Assembly: GCF_001650405.1 (NCBI RefSeq)
Contig: NZ_LWCU01000054.1
Coordinates: 62,001 to 126,000, forward strand
Length of the DNA stretch: 64,000 nucleotides
Direction of reading: 5' to 3'
From: Microbacterium sp. H83
Lineage (GTDB): Bacteria > Actinomycetota > Actinomycetes > Actinomycetales > Microbacteriaceae
The notes beneath the pieces are model-generated. The model was given only the letters and a program-made list of their open reading frames with translations, was not told the DNA's origin and searched no databases. Position 1 is the first letter of the stretch. Every line of letters starts with the position of its first letter. The translations under genes and the position numbers were made by a program. This document shows, piece after piece, positions 19,716 to 27,853 of the stretch.

Positions 19716-20972
19716 GTGACAGACACCCTCAGCTCCGCCCAGGCCCGCCGCATCGCGCTGGCTGCGCAGGGCTTCACCCGCGCACGGCCGGCGACGGTCG
19801 CCGCGCGGCATCTGCATCGGGCGATGGAGCGCCTCGGCGTGCTGCAGATCGACTCCGTCAACGTGTTCGCGCGCTCCCACTACATGCCGTTCTTCTCCCG
19901 GCTCGGCGCCTACGATCCCGCCCTCCTCGACCGGGTCTTCCTGTCGCGGACGACCCACTACGTGGAATATCTCGCGCACGAGGCGACGTTCATCCCCGTC
20001 GACGACTGGCCGCTCTGGCGCTTCCGCATGGATCGCTTCCGTGCACGATGGGGCGAGGGGTCCTGGGCTGCGGAGAACGCTCGCACGCTGCAGTGGGTCC
20101 AGGACGAGCTCCGCGTGCGCGGCCCGCTGAGGCCCGCCGACCTGAGAGCCGACGCGCCGCGGGAGCGAGGCACGTGGTGGGACTGGGACGACGTGAAGCT
20201 CGCCCTCGAGCATCTCTGGCGCACCGGCGATGTGGCGATCAGCGGCCGGAAGGGCTTCGAGCGGACCTATGCCCTCGCCGAGCAGGTCATCCCCGACGCC
20301 GTCCTGGCCAGGGAGATCCCCCGTGCGGACGCGATCCGCGAGCTGGTGCGCCGCGCCGCGAGGTCGTCGGGCGTCGCCACACAGGCGGACCTCTCGGACT
20401 ACTACCGCATCCGTGATCGTGGCGCGGTGACGCAGTCGATCGCCGATCTCGTCGACGAGGGCGAGCTCCTCCCCGTCCGCGTCCGAGGGTGGGAGCGCGG
20501 CGGGCGCCCGATCGCCGCATGGCGGCACCGCGACGCGGTGCTCCCGCGCCGTGTGGACGCCGCAGCGATCCTCACCCCGTTCGACCCCGTCGTCTGGTTC
20601 CGTGATCGCGCGCTCCGCGCCTTCGACCTGGACTACCGGATCGAGATCTACGTCCCGGCCGAGAAGCGCCGCTACGGCTACTACTCGCTGCCCGTGCTCG
20701 TCGGCGACCGCATCGTCGCGCGGATGGATCTCAAGGCCGATCGCGCCACCTCGACCCTGCAGGTCCAGTCGGCGTGGTGGGAGCCGCAGGCGGATCCGTC
20801 CGCCGACATCGCCGCCATCGCCCCCCAGGTCGCCCTCGCGGCGGTCTGGCAGGGTCTCGAGAACGTCTCCGTCTCGGGATGGGGAACGGCGGCTCCCGCT
20901 CTGCATGCCGCGCTGGCGAGCACGGACGCCTCCGTCCGGCGGCACGTGCATCTGAGGGAGAGCGTGGCGTGA
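19716..20972 (+). CDS. YcaQ-like winged-helix DNA glycosylase family protein
   Basis: This 418-residue cytosolic protein belongs to the YcaQ/AlkX (HTH_42) family, whose E. coli member removes interstrand crosslinks from DNA. Visible family elements are LGVLQIDSVNVFARSHYMP near residue 45, YVEYLAHEATFIP near 85-95, and two or three winged-helix units. The conserved PFDPVVWFRDRA lies in the C-terminal third, then YGYYSLPVLVGDRIVARMDLK. GTG at 19716 is set by the TACGCT box. Its stop overlaps the next GTG, so the two are coupled. DNA-repair function is transferred from the family, not shown here. Confidence 0.9.
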   Translation: MTDTLSSAQARRIALAAQGFTRARPATVAARHLHRAMERLGVLQIDSVNVFARSHYMPFFSRLGAYDPALLDRVFLSRTTHYVEYLAHEATFIPVDDWPLWRFRMDRFRARWGEGSWAAENARTLQWVQDELRVRGPLRPADLRADAPRERGTWWDWDDVKLALEHLWRTGDVAISGRKGFERTYALAEQVIPDAVLAREIPRADAIRELVRRAARSSGVATQADLSDYYRIRDRGAVTQSIADLVDEGELLPVRVRGWERGGRPIAAWRHRDAVLPRRVDAAAILTPFDPVVWFRDRALRAFDLDYRIEIYVPAEKRRYGYYSLPVLVGDRIVARMDLKADRATSTLQVQSAWWEPQADPSADIAAIAPQVALAAVWQGLENVSVSGWGTAAPALHAALASTDASVRRHVHLRESVA

Positions 20973-21457
20973 GCCGGCGCACACGGTGGCTGGCGGTCGG
21001 AGCGGCCGTCGTGCTGGCTGCCGTCATCGCGGTGTGGGTGTGGCAGGCATCGGCGCCGCGCCCCGATCCGGAGACCACGACGACCCCCACTGCGGCCCCA
21101 TCGCCGTCGCCGGACGTGCGAGCGCTCGCGCAGGCGGAGCTCGACGAGCATCTCGAGCAGTGCGCGGCCGACGGCATGCCGGGTGGCACCGCGAGCGCGG
21201 GCTGCGGCATCCGGATCCCCTGGGGCACCGAGTTCGCGACGGTCGACGACGCCGCGCTCCGCATCGAGCGGCTGCCCGTGCTCGAGCTCGATCCCGACGG
21301 TCAGGGCTTCGTGGCGGACGACGGCATCCTCGTCGCGACGGTCACGGGCACGGGTCAGGACGGCGCCCCGAGGACCGAGACGTATCGCACCGACTCCTGG
21401 GCGGTGCGCGGAGACGTCGTGCTGTCGGAGGGGCGGCTGCGCCTCGACGTGTGGTGA
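20969..21457 (+). CDS. Membrane-anchored extracytoplasmic protein, unknown function
   Basis: This 162-residue protein has a short basic start (SRRTRW) and one hydrophobic helix (about residues 8-26). A Thr/Pro/Ser linker follows (about 30-47), then an outer domain with two cysteines (EQCAADG and SAGCGI) that could form a disulfide. There is no lipobox cysteine at the end of the helix. It is probably a signal-anchored exported protein. GTG overlaps the stop of the YcaQ-like gene (GTGA). A strong 18-bp hairpin closes the operon. I do not recognise a named family. Confidence 0.7.
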   Translation: MSRRTRWLAVGAAVVLAAVIAVWVWQASAPRPDPETTTTPTAAPSPSPDVRALAQAELDEHLEQCAADGMPGGTASAGCGIRIPWGTEFATVDDAALRIERLPVLELDPDGQGFVADDGILVATVTGTGQDGAPRTETYRTDSWAVRGDVVLSEGRLRLDVW

Positions 21458-21466
21458 GCGCCGGAA

Positions 21467-21510
21467 ACGCAGGAGGCCCGGTGCATCATCGCGCACCGGG
21501 CCTCCTGCGT
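21467..21510. terminator. Bidirectional terminator before lemA
   Basis: A perfect 18-bp inverted repeat (21467-21484 and 21493-21510, 8-base loop) lies between two convergent genes and ends 7 bases from the lemA stop. Confidence 0.8.
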
Positions 21511-21517
21511 GAGTCCG

Positions 21518-22084
21518 TCAGAACTGGACGCGCGGGGGTTCGGAGATCGCGCCGCTGTCGGCGACCTCGAAGAACTCGCGCTCGGTGAAGCCGAGCCCCT
21601 TCGCGAACAGGTTGTTGGGGAACACCTTGATCTTGGTGTTGAGCTCGCGGACGCCGCCGTTGTAGAAGCGGCGCGCGGCCTGGATCTTGTCCTCCGTGTC
21701 GACGAGGGACTGCTGCAGTTGCAGGAAGTTCTGGCTGGCCTGGAGCTGCGGATACGCCTCCGCGACCGCGAAGAGGCTGCGCAGCGCCTGCTGCAGGTGT
21801 CCCTCTGCGATGCCCGCCTCGCCGGGACTGCCCGCGGACAGGGTCTCGGCGCGAGCGCGCGTGACGTTCTCGAAGACGGCCTTCTCGTGCGACGCGTATC
21901 CCTTGACCGTCTCGATGAGGTTCGGGATGAGGTCGGCCCGGCGCTTCAGCTGGACGGTGATGCCGCTCCAGGCCTCGTCGACGCGGACTTTGAGCTGCAC
22001 CAGCGAGTTGTACGTCGCCCAGAGATAGATCCCCGCGAGCAGGATCACTCCGACGACGATCAGTACCGGCACGAGCCATTCCAT
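21518..22084 (-). CDS. lemA: LemA family protein
   Basis: This 188-residue membrane protein has one N-terminal helix (about residues 4-22) and a helical cytosolic or peripheral domain. The LemA marks are all present: YNSLVQLKVRVDEAWSGI, QLKRRADLIPNLIETVKGYASHE near residues 46-68, then QSLVDTEDKIQAARRFYN and a C-terminal FPNNLFAKGLGF. The length is standard. Function in bacteria is unclear, and no TPM-domain or HtpX partner gene is next to it. A TAGGAT box lies about 30 bases upstream, with an AGGAAGGG ribosome site in the leader. Confidence 0.93.
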   Translation of the reverse strand: MEWLVPVLIVVGVILLAGIYLWATYNSLVQLKVRVDEAWSGITVQLKRRADLIPNLIETVKGYASHEKAVFENVTRARAETLSAGSPGEAGIAEGHLQQALRSLFAVAEAYPQLQASQNFLQLQQSLVDTEDKIQAARRFYNGGVRELNTKIKVFPNNLFAKGLGFTEREFFEVADSGAISEPPRVQF

Positions 22085-22114
22085 CAGAGGCCCACCCTTC
22101 CTCGTGTTTGTCTC

Positions 22115-22120
22115 ATCCTA
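22115..22120 (-). promoter_or_regulatory. lemA: -10 box of lemA
   Basis: TAGGAT on the minus strand, about 30 bases before the lemA ATG. The predicted leader contains AGGAAGGG, so this transcript is leadered. Confidence 0.45.
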
Positions 22121-22172
22121 CCGGCGCTGTCTGCGCGTCGACTGGGTGCGGCGCGCGGATCGCACGCGCCGA

Positions 22173-23486
22173 TCACTCGCCGAGGACCCGCTCGAGATAG
22201 CGGTTCGCGAAGCGCCGCTCGGGGTCGAGGCGATCGCGCAGCGCGACGAAATCGTCGAAGCGCGGATACCGCTCCTGCAGGCTCTCTGCCGTGAGCGTGT
22301 GGAGCTTGCCCCAGTGCGGTCGCCCTCCGTGCTCGAGCATGATCTGCTCCACGGCCTCGAAGTACGCCGTCGGGTCCGCGCGCCAGTACCTGTGCACCGC
22401 GATGTACCCGGTCGCCCGACCGTGCGCGGTGGACAGCCAGCGGTCGTCGGCGGCCGTGAAGCGCACCTCGATCGGGAACTCGATGCGCCAGCCCCGCTCC
22501 TCGATCACCGCGCGCACGGCGCGGAAGGCCGCGACCACATGCTCGGCGGGGAGGGCGTACTCCATCTCGCGGAAGCGCACCGTGCGGCTCTGGGTGAGCA
22601 CCCGGTGCGACAGGTCGGTGTACCGTCGGTCGCCGGTGAGCTTCACGGCCAGACGATTGAACGGCGGCGTGATCGCCGGGGCGATCCGGCCGGCGCCACA
22701 CACCGCGCGGTAGACGCCGTTGGAGAGCAGCGTCTCGTCGACCCACCTCCCGAGGACGGGGAGCGGCGCACGGCGGGTCGATTCCGGCATCCGGCTCTGC
22801 GTCTTGGTCAGTGCGACGTCCGTGTGCGGGAACCAGTAGAACTCGAAGTGGTCCGCCTCGGACACCCGCTCGGGCAGAGAGTCGAGCACGTCGTCGAGCG
22901 GAGCCGGCTCGTCGATCGCGCTCAGCACGAAGGCGGGGACGCACTGCAGCGTCACCTCGACGATGATCCCCAGGGCGCCGAGGCCGAGCGCGACCGCCGG
23001 CAGCAGCTCGGGTTCGTGCTCGTCGTCGATGCGGCGGAACGCGCCGTCAGCGGTGACCATCGTCACACCGACGACCTGCGCGGCGAGACCGCCGAAGCCG
23101 GCTCCCGTGCCGTGGGTCCCCGTGGAGATGGCCCCCGCGATGGACTGGCGGTCGATGTCGCCGAGGTTCTCCATCGCGAGGCCGTGCGGGGCGAGCAGTC
23201 CCGGTACGCGGTGGAGGCGCGTGCCGGCGAGGAGCGTGACGCGACCGGTCGCCGCATCGGCCGAGACCAGCCCCTGCAGGTCGTCGAGTTCGAGGAGCAC
23301 CCCCGGGGCGATCGCTATCCCGGTGAAGCTGTGTCCCGCGCCGACCGCTTTGATCGTGAGACCGTGCGCCGCGGCGGCGATGACGGCGCGCTGCACGCCC
23401 TCCGGGCTGCGGGGCCGCTCGACCCGGATCGGCCGCACCTCGGCCGACCGGGCCCAGTTCTGCCAGGTGCCGCCGATTCTCGTCAC
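22173..23486 (-). CDS. FAD-linked oxidase of the sugar-1,4-lactone oxidase type
   Basis: This 437-residue flavoprotein has an N-terminal FAD-binding fold (about residues 10-170). Its AVGAGHSFTGIAIAPG matches the GHSF motif that often carries the covalent FAD histidine. It also has the nucleotide segment STGTHGTGAGFGGLAAQV. The C-terminal ALO domain has YWFPHTDVALTKTQ and the active-site motif HWGKLH near residue 395. Relatives oxidise L-gulono-, L-galactono- or D-arabinono-1,4-lactone, or alditols; the substrate cannot be fixed here. GTG overlaps the stop of the PLP enzyme upstream, so the two are coupled. Confidence 0.88.
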   Translation of the reverse strand: MTRIGGTWQNWARSAEVRPIRVERPRSPEGVQRAVIAAAAHGLTIKAVGAGHSFTGIAIAPGVLLELDDLQGLVSADAATGRVTLLAGTRLHRVPGLLAPHGLAMENLGDIDRQSIAGAISTGTHGTGAGFGGLAAQVVGVTMVTADGAFRRIDDEHEPELLPAVALGLGALGIIVEVTLQCVPAFVLSAIDEPAPLDDVLDSLPERVSEADHFEFYWFPHTDVALTKTQSRMPESTRRAPLPVLGRWVDETLLSNGVYRAVCGAGRIAPAITPPFNRLAVKLTGDRRYTDLSHRVLTQSRTVRFREMEYALPAEHVVAAFRAVRAVIEERGWRIEFPIEVRFTAADDRWLSTAHGRATGYIAVHRYWRADPTAYFEAVEQIMLEHGGRPHWGKLHTLTAESLQERYPRFDDFVALRDRLDPERRFANRYLERVLGE

Positions 23487-24730
23487 AGGAACGCCTTCCC
23501 TTCGCCGCGATACGTCGGCAGCTCGTCGACGACCTCATCGCCGGACACCAGGTGGTAGCGCTCGACGCGCTCCGCGCCCTCGCCGCTCTTGGCGTGTCGG
23601 AACCACACGCGATCCCCTACACCGAGCTGCCGTGCCGACGTCCCCTGCAGCGGTGTCTGCACCTCGCCCGCCGCTTCGCGAGGGAGCGTGCGCAGACCGT
23701 CGGGCCAGACGGCCAGGGGCTGCCGCGACGCCACCGCCGGTCCGGAAGCGATCCAGCCCCCGCCGAGCACGGTCGCGATGTCCGCTGCGGGCCGACGGAC
23801 GACGTCGAACGCCACAGCGGATGCCGGTGCCGGCCGGAACGAGCGGTAGCCGTCGAACAGGTGCCCGCCGAGCAGGCCGCTTCCCGCGCTCGCCTCCGTG
23901 AGCGATTCGTCGCTGCCGGTGAACTCCAGCGACCCGGTCCCGCCGCCGTTGAGGAACTCGAGCGGAGCGATGTCCCTCAGCGCCGACACGATCGCCGCAC
24001 GACGCTCGCGCAGCTCTGCGCGGGAGCGCGCCTGCATCAGACGGATCACGGGAGCATCAGGACCCGCGGCATCGCCTTGCCCTGCGATCTGGGCTTCGTA
24101 CATCTGCAGGCCGACCAGCCGGAACCCGGGTCGACGCACGATCTGCCGAGCGAACGCCGCCACCTCGCCGGGCGTGAACAGGGCCGAGCGGCGAACGCCG
24201 ATGTGCCCGAGCGCCGCGGAGCGGAGCGACGCGTCGGCGTCGATGGCCACGCGGATCTCCGGGCGGGCACCGGCGGGAGCGACACTGTCGACGATGTCGA
24301 GGTGCGCCGGGTCGTCGACCATCAGGGTGATCCGCTGCACGGCGGTCTGGGACGCGAAGAGATCCTCGAGCCCCTGCCGATCGACCGTCGGGTAGCCGAG
24401 CACGATGTCGTCGTGGGTCTCGGCGAGCCACAGCGCCTCCGCCAGGGTGAACGCGAGGATCCCGCGATATCCGGGCAGCGCGAGCACGGCGTCGAGCACG
24501 GACCGGACGCGCACCGATTTCGACGCCACGCGGATCGGCAGGCCGCCCGCTCGCACGAGCAGATCCATCGCGTTGTGCCGCAGCGCCTCGCGATCGATGA
24601 CGGCGACGGGCGCGGGCAGGTGCCCGGTCGCCGCCGAGAGGCGCGGCCAGTAGCGTGCGGGGTCCTGCCATTCGGGGACGACGGCGGAGGGTCCCTGGGC
24701 GGGGCTCAGATCGGCGGTGAGGTCGAGCAC
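23483..24730 (-). CDS. PLP-dependent amino acid deaminase/aldolase (alanine-racemase-like N-terminus)
   Basis: This 415-residue protein has a fold type III barrel. It begins at VAVIDREALRHNAMDLL, with the likely PLP lysine in IRVASKSVRVRSV near residue 70. A metal-dependent D-threonine-aldolase-like C-terminal domain follows, with LEFLNGGGTGSL and a late VWFRHAKSGE. Family members annotated as amino acid deaminase/aldolase act on D-amino acids such as D-threonine or D-serine; this is a family inference. The GTG at 24730 is set by a TAGTGT box at six bases. It is coupled to a flavin oxidase. Why a D-amino-acid-type enzyme and a lactone-oxidase-type enzyme are linked is unclear. Confidence 0.85.
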   Translation of the reverse strand: MLDLTADLSPAQGPSAVVPEWQDPARYWPRLSAATGHLPAPVAVIDREALRHNAMDLLVRAGGLPIRVASKSVRVRSVLDAVLALPGYRGILAFTLAEALWLAETHDDIVLGYPTVDRQGLEDLFASQTAVQRITLMVDDPAHLDIVDSVAPAGARPEIRVAIDADASLRSAALGHIGVRRSALFTPGEVAAFARQIVRRPGFRLVGLQMYEAQIAGQGDAAGPDAPVIRLMQARSRAELRERRAAIVSALRDIAPLEFLNGGGTGSLEFTGSDESLTEASAGSGLLGGHLFDGYRSFRPAPASAVAFDVVRRPAADIATVLGGGWIASGPAVASRQPLAVWPDGLRTLPREAAGEVQTPLQGTSARQLGVGDRVWFRHAKSGEGAERVERYHLVSGDEVVDELPTYRGEGKAFL

Positions 24731-24736
24731 TCCCCC

Positions 24737-24742
24737 ACACTA
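24737..24742 (-). promoter_or_regulatory. -10 box of the aldolase-oxidase operon
   Basis: TAGTGT on the minus strand, then GGGGGA, then the GTG at 24730. Confidence 0.6.
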
Positions 24743-25047
24743 CGGCGTCCGGCACTCCGACTCACGCTTTCGGAGACCGGGTCGCACGGCGTGCGATCCG
24801 ATACCTCGCCCACGCGATATTCCGGAACACCAGCTCAGACGCGCGTCATGATCGCTCTCCGGCCCCGTCTTGATCATTGAGGCCGTCGTCAGGCGGTCTC
24901 GTCGACCGTCTGGTCGATTGCCGGGGGGTGACGATGCTGTCTCAGCAGCATCACGGGGGAGGCGGGCGCTGGGAAGCCTGTCTCCTTCCCCTCGCGGAGG
25001 CATCGCCATCCTGTTCCCGTGTACTCTGAGCGGGACCCGCGCCCCCG
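24743..25047. other. Non-coding stretch upstream of the tRNA gene
   Basis: About 300 bases without a credible gene. It holds a 7-bp hairpin (GATGCTG / CAGCATC, 24933-24952, 6-base loop) and, near its right end, the probable tRNA promoter. Open frames here have no recognisable product. Confidence 0.5.
25022..25027 (+). promoter_or_regulatory. -10 box of the tRNA gene
   Basis: TACTCT lies 20 bases before the first base of the tRNA. No clear -35 box can be seen. Confidence 0.4.
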
Positions 25048-25120
25048 GCCCCCGTAGCCCAATGGCAGAGGCAGGCGACTTAAAATCGCTTCAGTCTGGG
25101 TTCGAGTCCCAGCGGGGGCA
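25048..25120 (+). tRNA. tRNA with anticodon UAA (Leu), short variable arm
   Basis: The 73-nt cloverleaf has a perfect 7-bp acceptor stem (GCCCCCG / CGGGGGC) with discriminator A and no encoded CCA. The D-arm has 3 pairs plus C-A and carries GG at 25064-25065. The anticodon stem is GGCGA / TCGCT around loop CTTAAAA (25079-25085), which places TAA at positions 34-36. The variable region has only 5 bases (25091-25095), and the T-arm is CTGGG-TTCGAGT-CCCAG. The anticodon reads UUA leucine codons, but bacterial tRNA-Leu normally has a long variable arm, so the identity by anticodon and the structure disagree. Confidence 0.85.
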
Positions 25121-25144
25121 CTCGGCCGGGTCGAACGCCGCCGC

Positions 25145-26053
25145 TCAGCGTCCGAACAGATCGCCGATGCCGGGGATGCCGAGATCACCGAGCTTCTGCC
25201 CCCACTCCCCCGCCGTCTCACCGAAGCCGGAGACGGCCTCGCCCGCCGACCCGATGAAGCCGTCGGCCGCGCCCGTCACACCCTCGACGACACCGCTCAG
25301 GCCGTCGAAGCCGACGCCGCTCGCGATGGCCTCGACGTCGATCCCCTGCGCGAGCGCGTCGAAGTCGACCCCGAGACCGGCCGCCTGCTCGAGCAGGGGT
25401 CCGGCGACGCTGCTCGCCACCGCGCCGGCCGCCACGACACCGAGCACGCCCACGGCGGCTCCGCCCACGGCGCCTGCCGCGCCGAGGCCGGCGATCCCGC
25501 CGAGGCCGCCCCTGCCGCGGCCGTCGTCATCCCCTCCGCGGACCCGCGAGAGGAGCCCGCGCATCCGGCCGGGCCGCCCTGCCTCTGTGCGTCCAGCCGC
25601 CCGCGCGAGATCAGCGGGCGACGACGAGGCGGGACGCTCGGCAGGCGCGAGCTCGACGTTCATCCGCTCCTGCACCTGCGCCCGCTGCGACGGGTTCAGC
25701 CGGGCGAATGCCTCGCGATGGATCTCCTCCACGCGATGCGGATCGGCGGTCTGCATCAGATAGTCGTACCGCGCGATCGCCGCGCGGTCGGCGTCCGTCC
25801 CGCGGCCGACACCTGTTCGACCTGCTGCCGGCGGCGTGTACCGGTCAGCCGGCGGTGTGTACCGGTCAGCCGGCGGCGTGTACCGGTCGGCCGGCGGCGT
25901 GTACCGATCGGCCGGGGGCGCGGAGCCGTCGGCGGGCACGCGCCCGGGTGTCCCCGCCGCCGAGCGACCGCGCTGCCGCTCACCGCGGTCGCGGCCCACG
26001 TCGAGATCCAAAGCGCCTGCAGCGAGACGGAGCAGTCGGTCGAGCTTTCCCAT
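25145..26053 (-). CDS. Hypothetical protein with DRYTPPA tandem repeats and a glycine-rich hydrophobic C-terminus
   Basis: This 302-residue protein has no function I can assign. The N-terminus MGKLDRLLRLAAGALDLD is a short amphipathic helix seen in actinobacterial proteins that databases often mislabel as cation-transporting ATPase. About residues 47-75 hold four copies of a 7-residue unit, DRYTPPA. A conserved-looking block YDYLMQTADPHRVEEIHREAFARLNPSQRAQ follows, then a Gly/Ala-rich hydrophobic segment (about 195-225) and a Gly-rich tail ending GIPGIGDLFGR. There is no ATPase motif. The ATG at 26053 has AGGAAC about nine bases upstream. Confidence 0.65.
   Translation of the reverse strand: MGKLDRLLRLAAGALDLDVGRDRGERQRGRSAAGTPGRVPADGSAPPADRYTPPADRYTPPADRYTPPADRYTPPAAGRTGVGRGTDADRAAIARYDYLMQTADPHRVEEIHREAFARLNPSQRAQVQERMNVELAPAERPASSSPADLARAAGRTEAGRPGRMRGLLSRVRGGDDDGRGRGGLGGIAGLGAAGAVGGAAVGVLGVVAAGAVASSVAGPLLEQAAGLGVDFDALAQGIDVEAIASGVGFDGLSGVVEGVTGAADGFIGSAGEAVSGFGETAGEWGQKLGDLGIPGIGDLFGR
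25830..25913. repeat. Four tandem 21-bp repeats inside the hypothetical gene
   Basis: The units at 25830-25850, 25851-25871, 25872-25892 and 25893-25913 differ from one another at only one to three positions. In the gene's frame each encodes seven residues (DRYTPPA). Differences include synonymous changes, and copy number could vary between strains. Confidence 0.9.
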
Positions 26054-26207
26054 GATGCGGTTCCTCACGTGGCGTGTGGACGGCCACGGAAATCGCATCC
26101 TGTGCGGGTGCGGGGTCCTCGGCCGTCCGCGGTTGACGGACGCCAGGTCTCCTCCACCCGAGAGGGCCGGTGGGCCGGGATCCGCCATCGGATCCGTGGT
26201 GACGGCG

Positions 26208-26252
26208 CCACCGCAGTCGGGAGTACTCCCCTTGCGCTCCCGACCGTAGTGG
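26208..26252. repeat. Imperfect inverted repeat in the spacer before the hypothetical gene
   Basis: CCAC plus GTCGGGAG on the left can pair with CTCCCGAC plus GTGG on the right. The rest of the 278-bp spacer 26054-26331 shows only the NADH dehydrogenase terminator. Confidence 0.4.
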
Positions 26253-26286
26253 TGAGAGCTATGAATGCGATGCGAGCTGGAGACGA

Positions 26287-26321
26287 CGAACGCCCCGTAT
26301 CCGGAGGGATCGGGGCGTTCG
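26287..26321 (-). terminator. Terminator after the NADH dehydrogenase gene
   Basis: An 11-bp stem (CGAACGCCCCG / CGGGGCGTTCG), extended by four more pairs after a one-base bulge, lies 11 bases beyond the stop at 26332. Confidence 0.7.
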
Positions 26322-26331
26322 AGCGGGGAGG

Positions 26332-27834
26332 TCACTTCGCGGAGGCGGCCTCCGCGGGCGTCTTCGCTGCGGACTTCTCGGCAGCCGGCTTCGTGGCGCC
26401 GGTCTTGGCTCCGGCGGGCTCCTCGCCCGCGGCCTTGTCGGCGGCCGTGGCCTGAGCGGCCGGAGCCGTCGTGGCCGGAGCCGGAGCGCTGGCGGCCGGG
26501 CGCGGGCGCGCAGCGAACTCCTCGAACACGTACCGCGGGTTCTGCACGGTCTCGAGGTTCACCAGGTCGCGGCCGAGCCACAGGTTGTTCCACCAGCCCC
26601 AGAGGACGCGGAACTTGCGCTCCCACGTCGGCATCGCGAGACCGTGGTAGCCACGGTGCGCGACCCAGGCGACGAAGCCCTTGAGCGCGAGCTTGCCGGA
26701 CTGGAAGACGCCGTTGTAGAGGCCGAGGCCCGCGACGGCGCCGAGGTTCTTGTGGAAGTAGTCCTTGGGAGCCTCGCCACGCAGGACCGCCACGAGATTC
26801 TTCGCGAGGAGCTTCGCCTGACGCACGGCATGCTGGGCGTTGGGAACGCAGAAGCCGCCCACGCCGCCGCCCGACAGGTCGGGAACGGCCGACACGTCGC
26901 CCGCAGCCCATGCGCCCTCGACGAACGCCTCGGGGGTGCCGACGCGGAGATCGGCGCGGGTCTGGATGCGACCGCGTTCCTCGACCGGCAGGTCGCCGCC
27001 GCGCACGACGGTCGGGTTCGCCATCACGCCGGCGGTCCAGACGATGAGATCGGTCGGGATGACCTCGCCGGTGGAGAGCTCGACGTTGCCGTCGACCGCG
27101 CTCGTGAGCTGCGTGTCGAGATGCACGTTGGCGCCGCGCTTCGCGAGATCCTTGAGGACCCACTCGCTCGTGGGCAGCGAGACCTCGGGCATGATGCGGC
27201 CCATGGCCTCGATGAGGTGGAAGTGCGTGTCCTCGAACGTGATCTGCGGGTACTTCGAGACCAGGGCGGAGGCGAGGGAGCGGAGCTCCGCGAAGACCTC
27301 GATGCCGGCGAAGCCGCCGCCGACGACGACCACGGTGAGCAGGCGGTCGCGCTCGGGACCGGCAGGCACGGAGGCCGCCTTGTCGAAGTTCGACATCAGG
27401 CGGTCGCGGATCGCGACGGCCTCCTCGATCGTCTTGAGGCCGATGGCGTTGTCCGCGATGCCCGGGATCGGGAACGTGCGCGAGACGGCGCCTGCGGTCA
27501 CGACGATCTGGTCGTAGGCGAACTCGTACGGCTCGCCCAGGGGCGGCGTGATCGTCGCGACCTTCTCGGCGTGGTTGATGTTGGTCACCTTCGCCGTGAG
27601 CACGTGGGTGCGCTTGAGGTGGCGACGGTGGGCGACCACCGAGTGGCGGGCCTCGATGGAGCCGGCGGCGACCTCGGGGAGGAACGGCTGGTACGTCATG
27701 TACGGCAGCGGGTCGACCATGGTCACGTCGGCTTCACCCTTGCGAAGGTGCTTCTCCAGCTTCCACGCCGTGTAGAAGCCTGCGTAGCCTCCACCGACGA
27801 TCAGAATCTTGGGCACAGTGCTGTTCTGAGGCAC
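26332..27834 (-). CDS. NADH dehydrogenase, type II (FAD-dependent pyridine nucleotide oxidoreductase)
   Basis: This single-subunit, non-proton-pumping enzyme passes electrons from NADH to menaquinone at the inner membrane face. The approximately 500-residue protein has the first dinucleotide motif KILIVGGGYAGFYTAW at the N-terminus (FAD), a second VVVVGGGFAGIEVFAEL near residue 165 (NADH), and the late GDVSAVPDL FAD contact. A C-terminal membrane-binding region follows with an added Ala/Lys/Pro-rich tail of about 60 residues. The GTG at 27834 has AGGAG ten bases upstream; a further GTG at 27816 is also possible. The frame is open to 27915, but that stretch overlaps the protease gene. Confidence 0.92.
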   Translation of the reverse strand: MPQNSTVPKILIVGGGYAGFYTAWKLEKHLRKGEADVTMVDPLPYMTYQPFLPEVAAGSIEARHSVVAHRRHLKRTHVLTAKVTNINHAEKVATITPPLGEPYEFAYDQIVVTAGAVSRTFPIPGIADNAIGLKTIEEAVAIRDRLMSNFDKAASVPAGPERDRLLTVVVVGGGFAGIEVFAELRSLASALVSKYPQITFEDTHFHLIEAMGRIMPEVSLPTSEWVLKDLAKRGANVHLDTQLTSAVDGNVELSTGEVIPTDLIVWTAGVMANPTVVRGGDLPVEERGRIQTRADLRVGTPEAFVEGAWAAGDVSAVPDLSGGGVGGFCVPNAQHAVRQAKLLAKNLVAVLRGEAPKDYFHKNLGAVAGLGLYNGVFQSGKLALKGFVAWVAHRGYHGLAMPTWERKFRVLWGWWNNLWLGRDLVNLETVQNPRYVFEEFAARPRPAASAPAPATTAPAAQATAADKAAGEEPAGAKTGATKPAAEKSAAKTPAEAASAK

Positions 27835-27853
27835 AGGGGGACAACTCCTAGAG

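Noticed and set aside
24740..25009. 89-residue frame on the minus strand between the aldolase operon and the tRNA
   Set aside because: No recognisable sequence, no start signal, and composition like a random frame.
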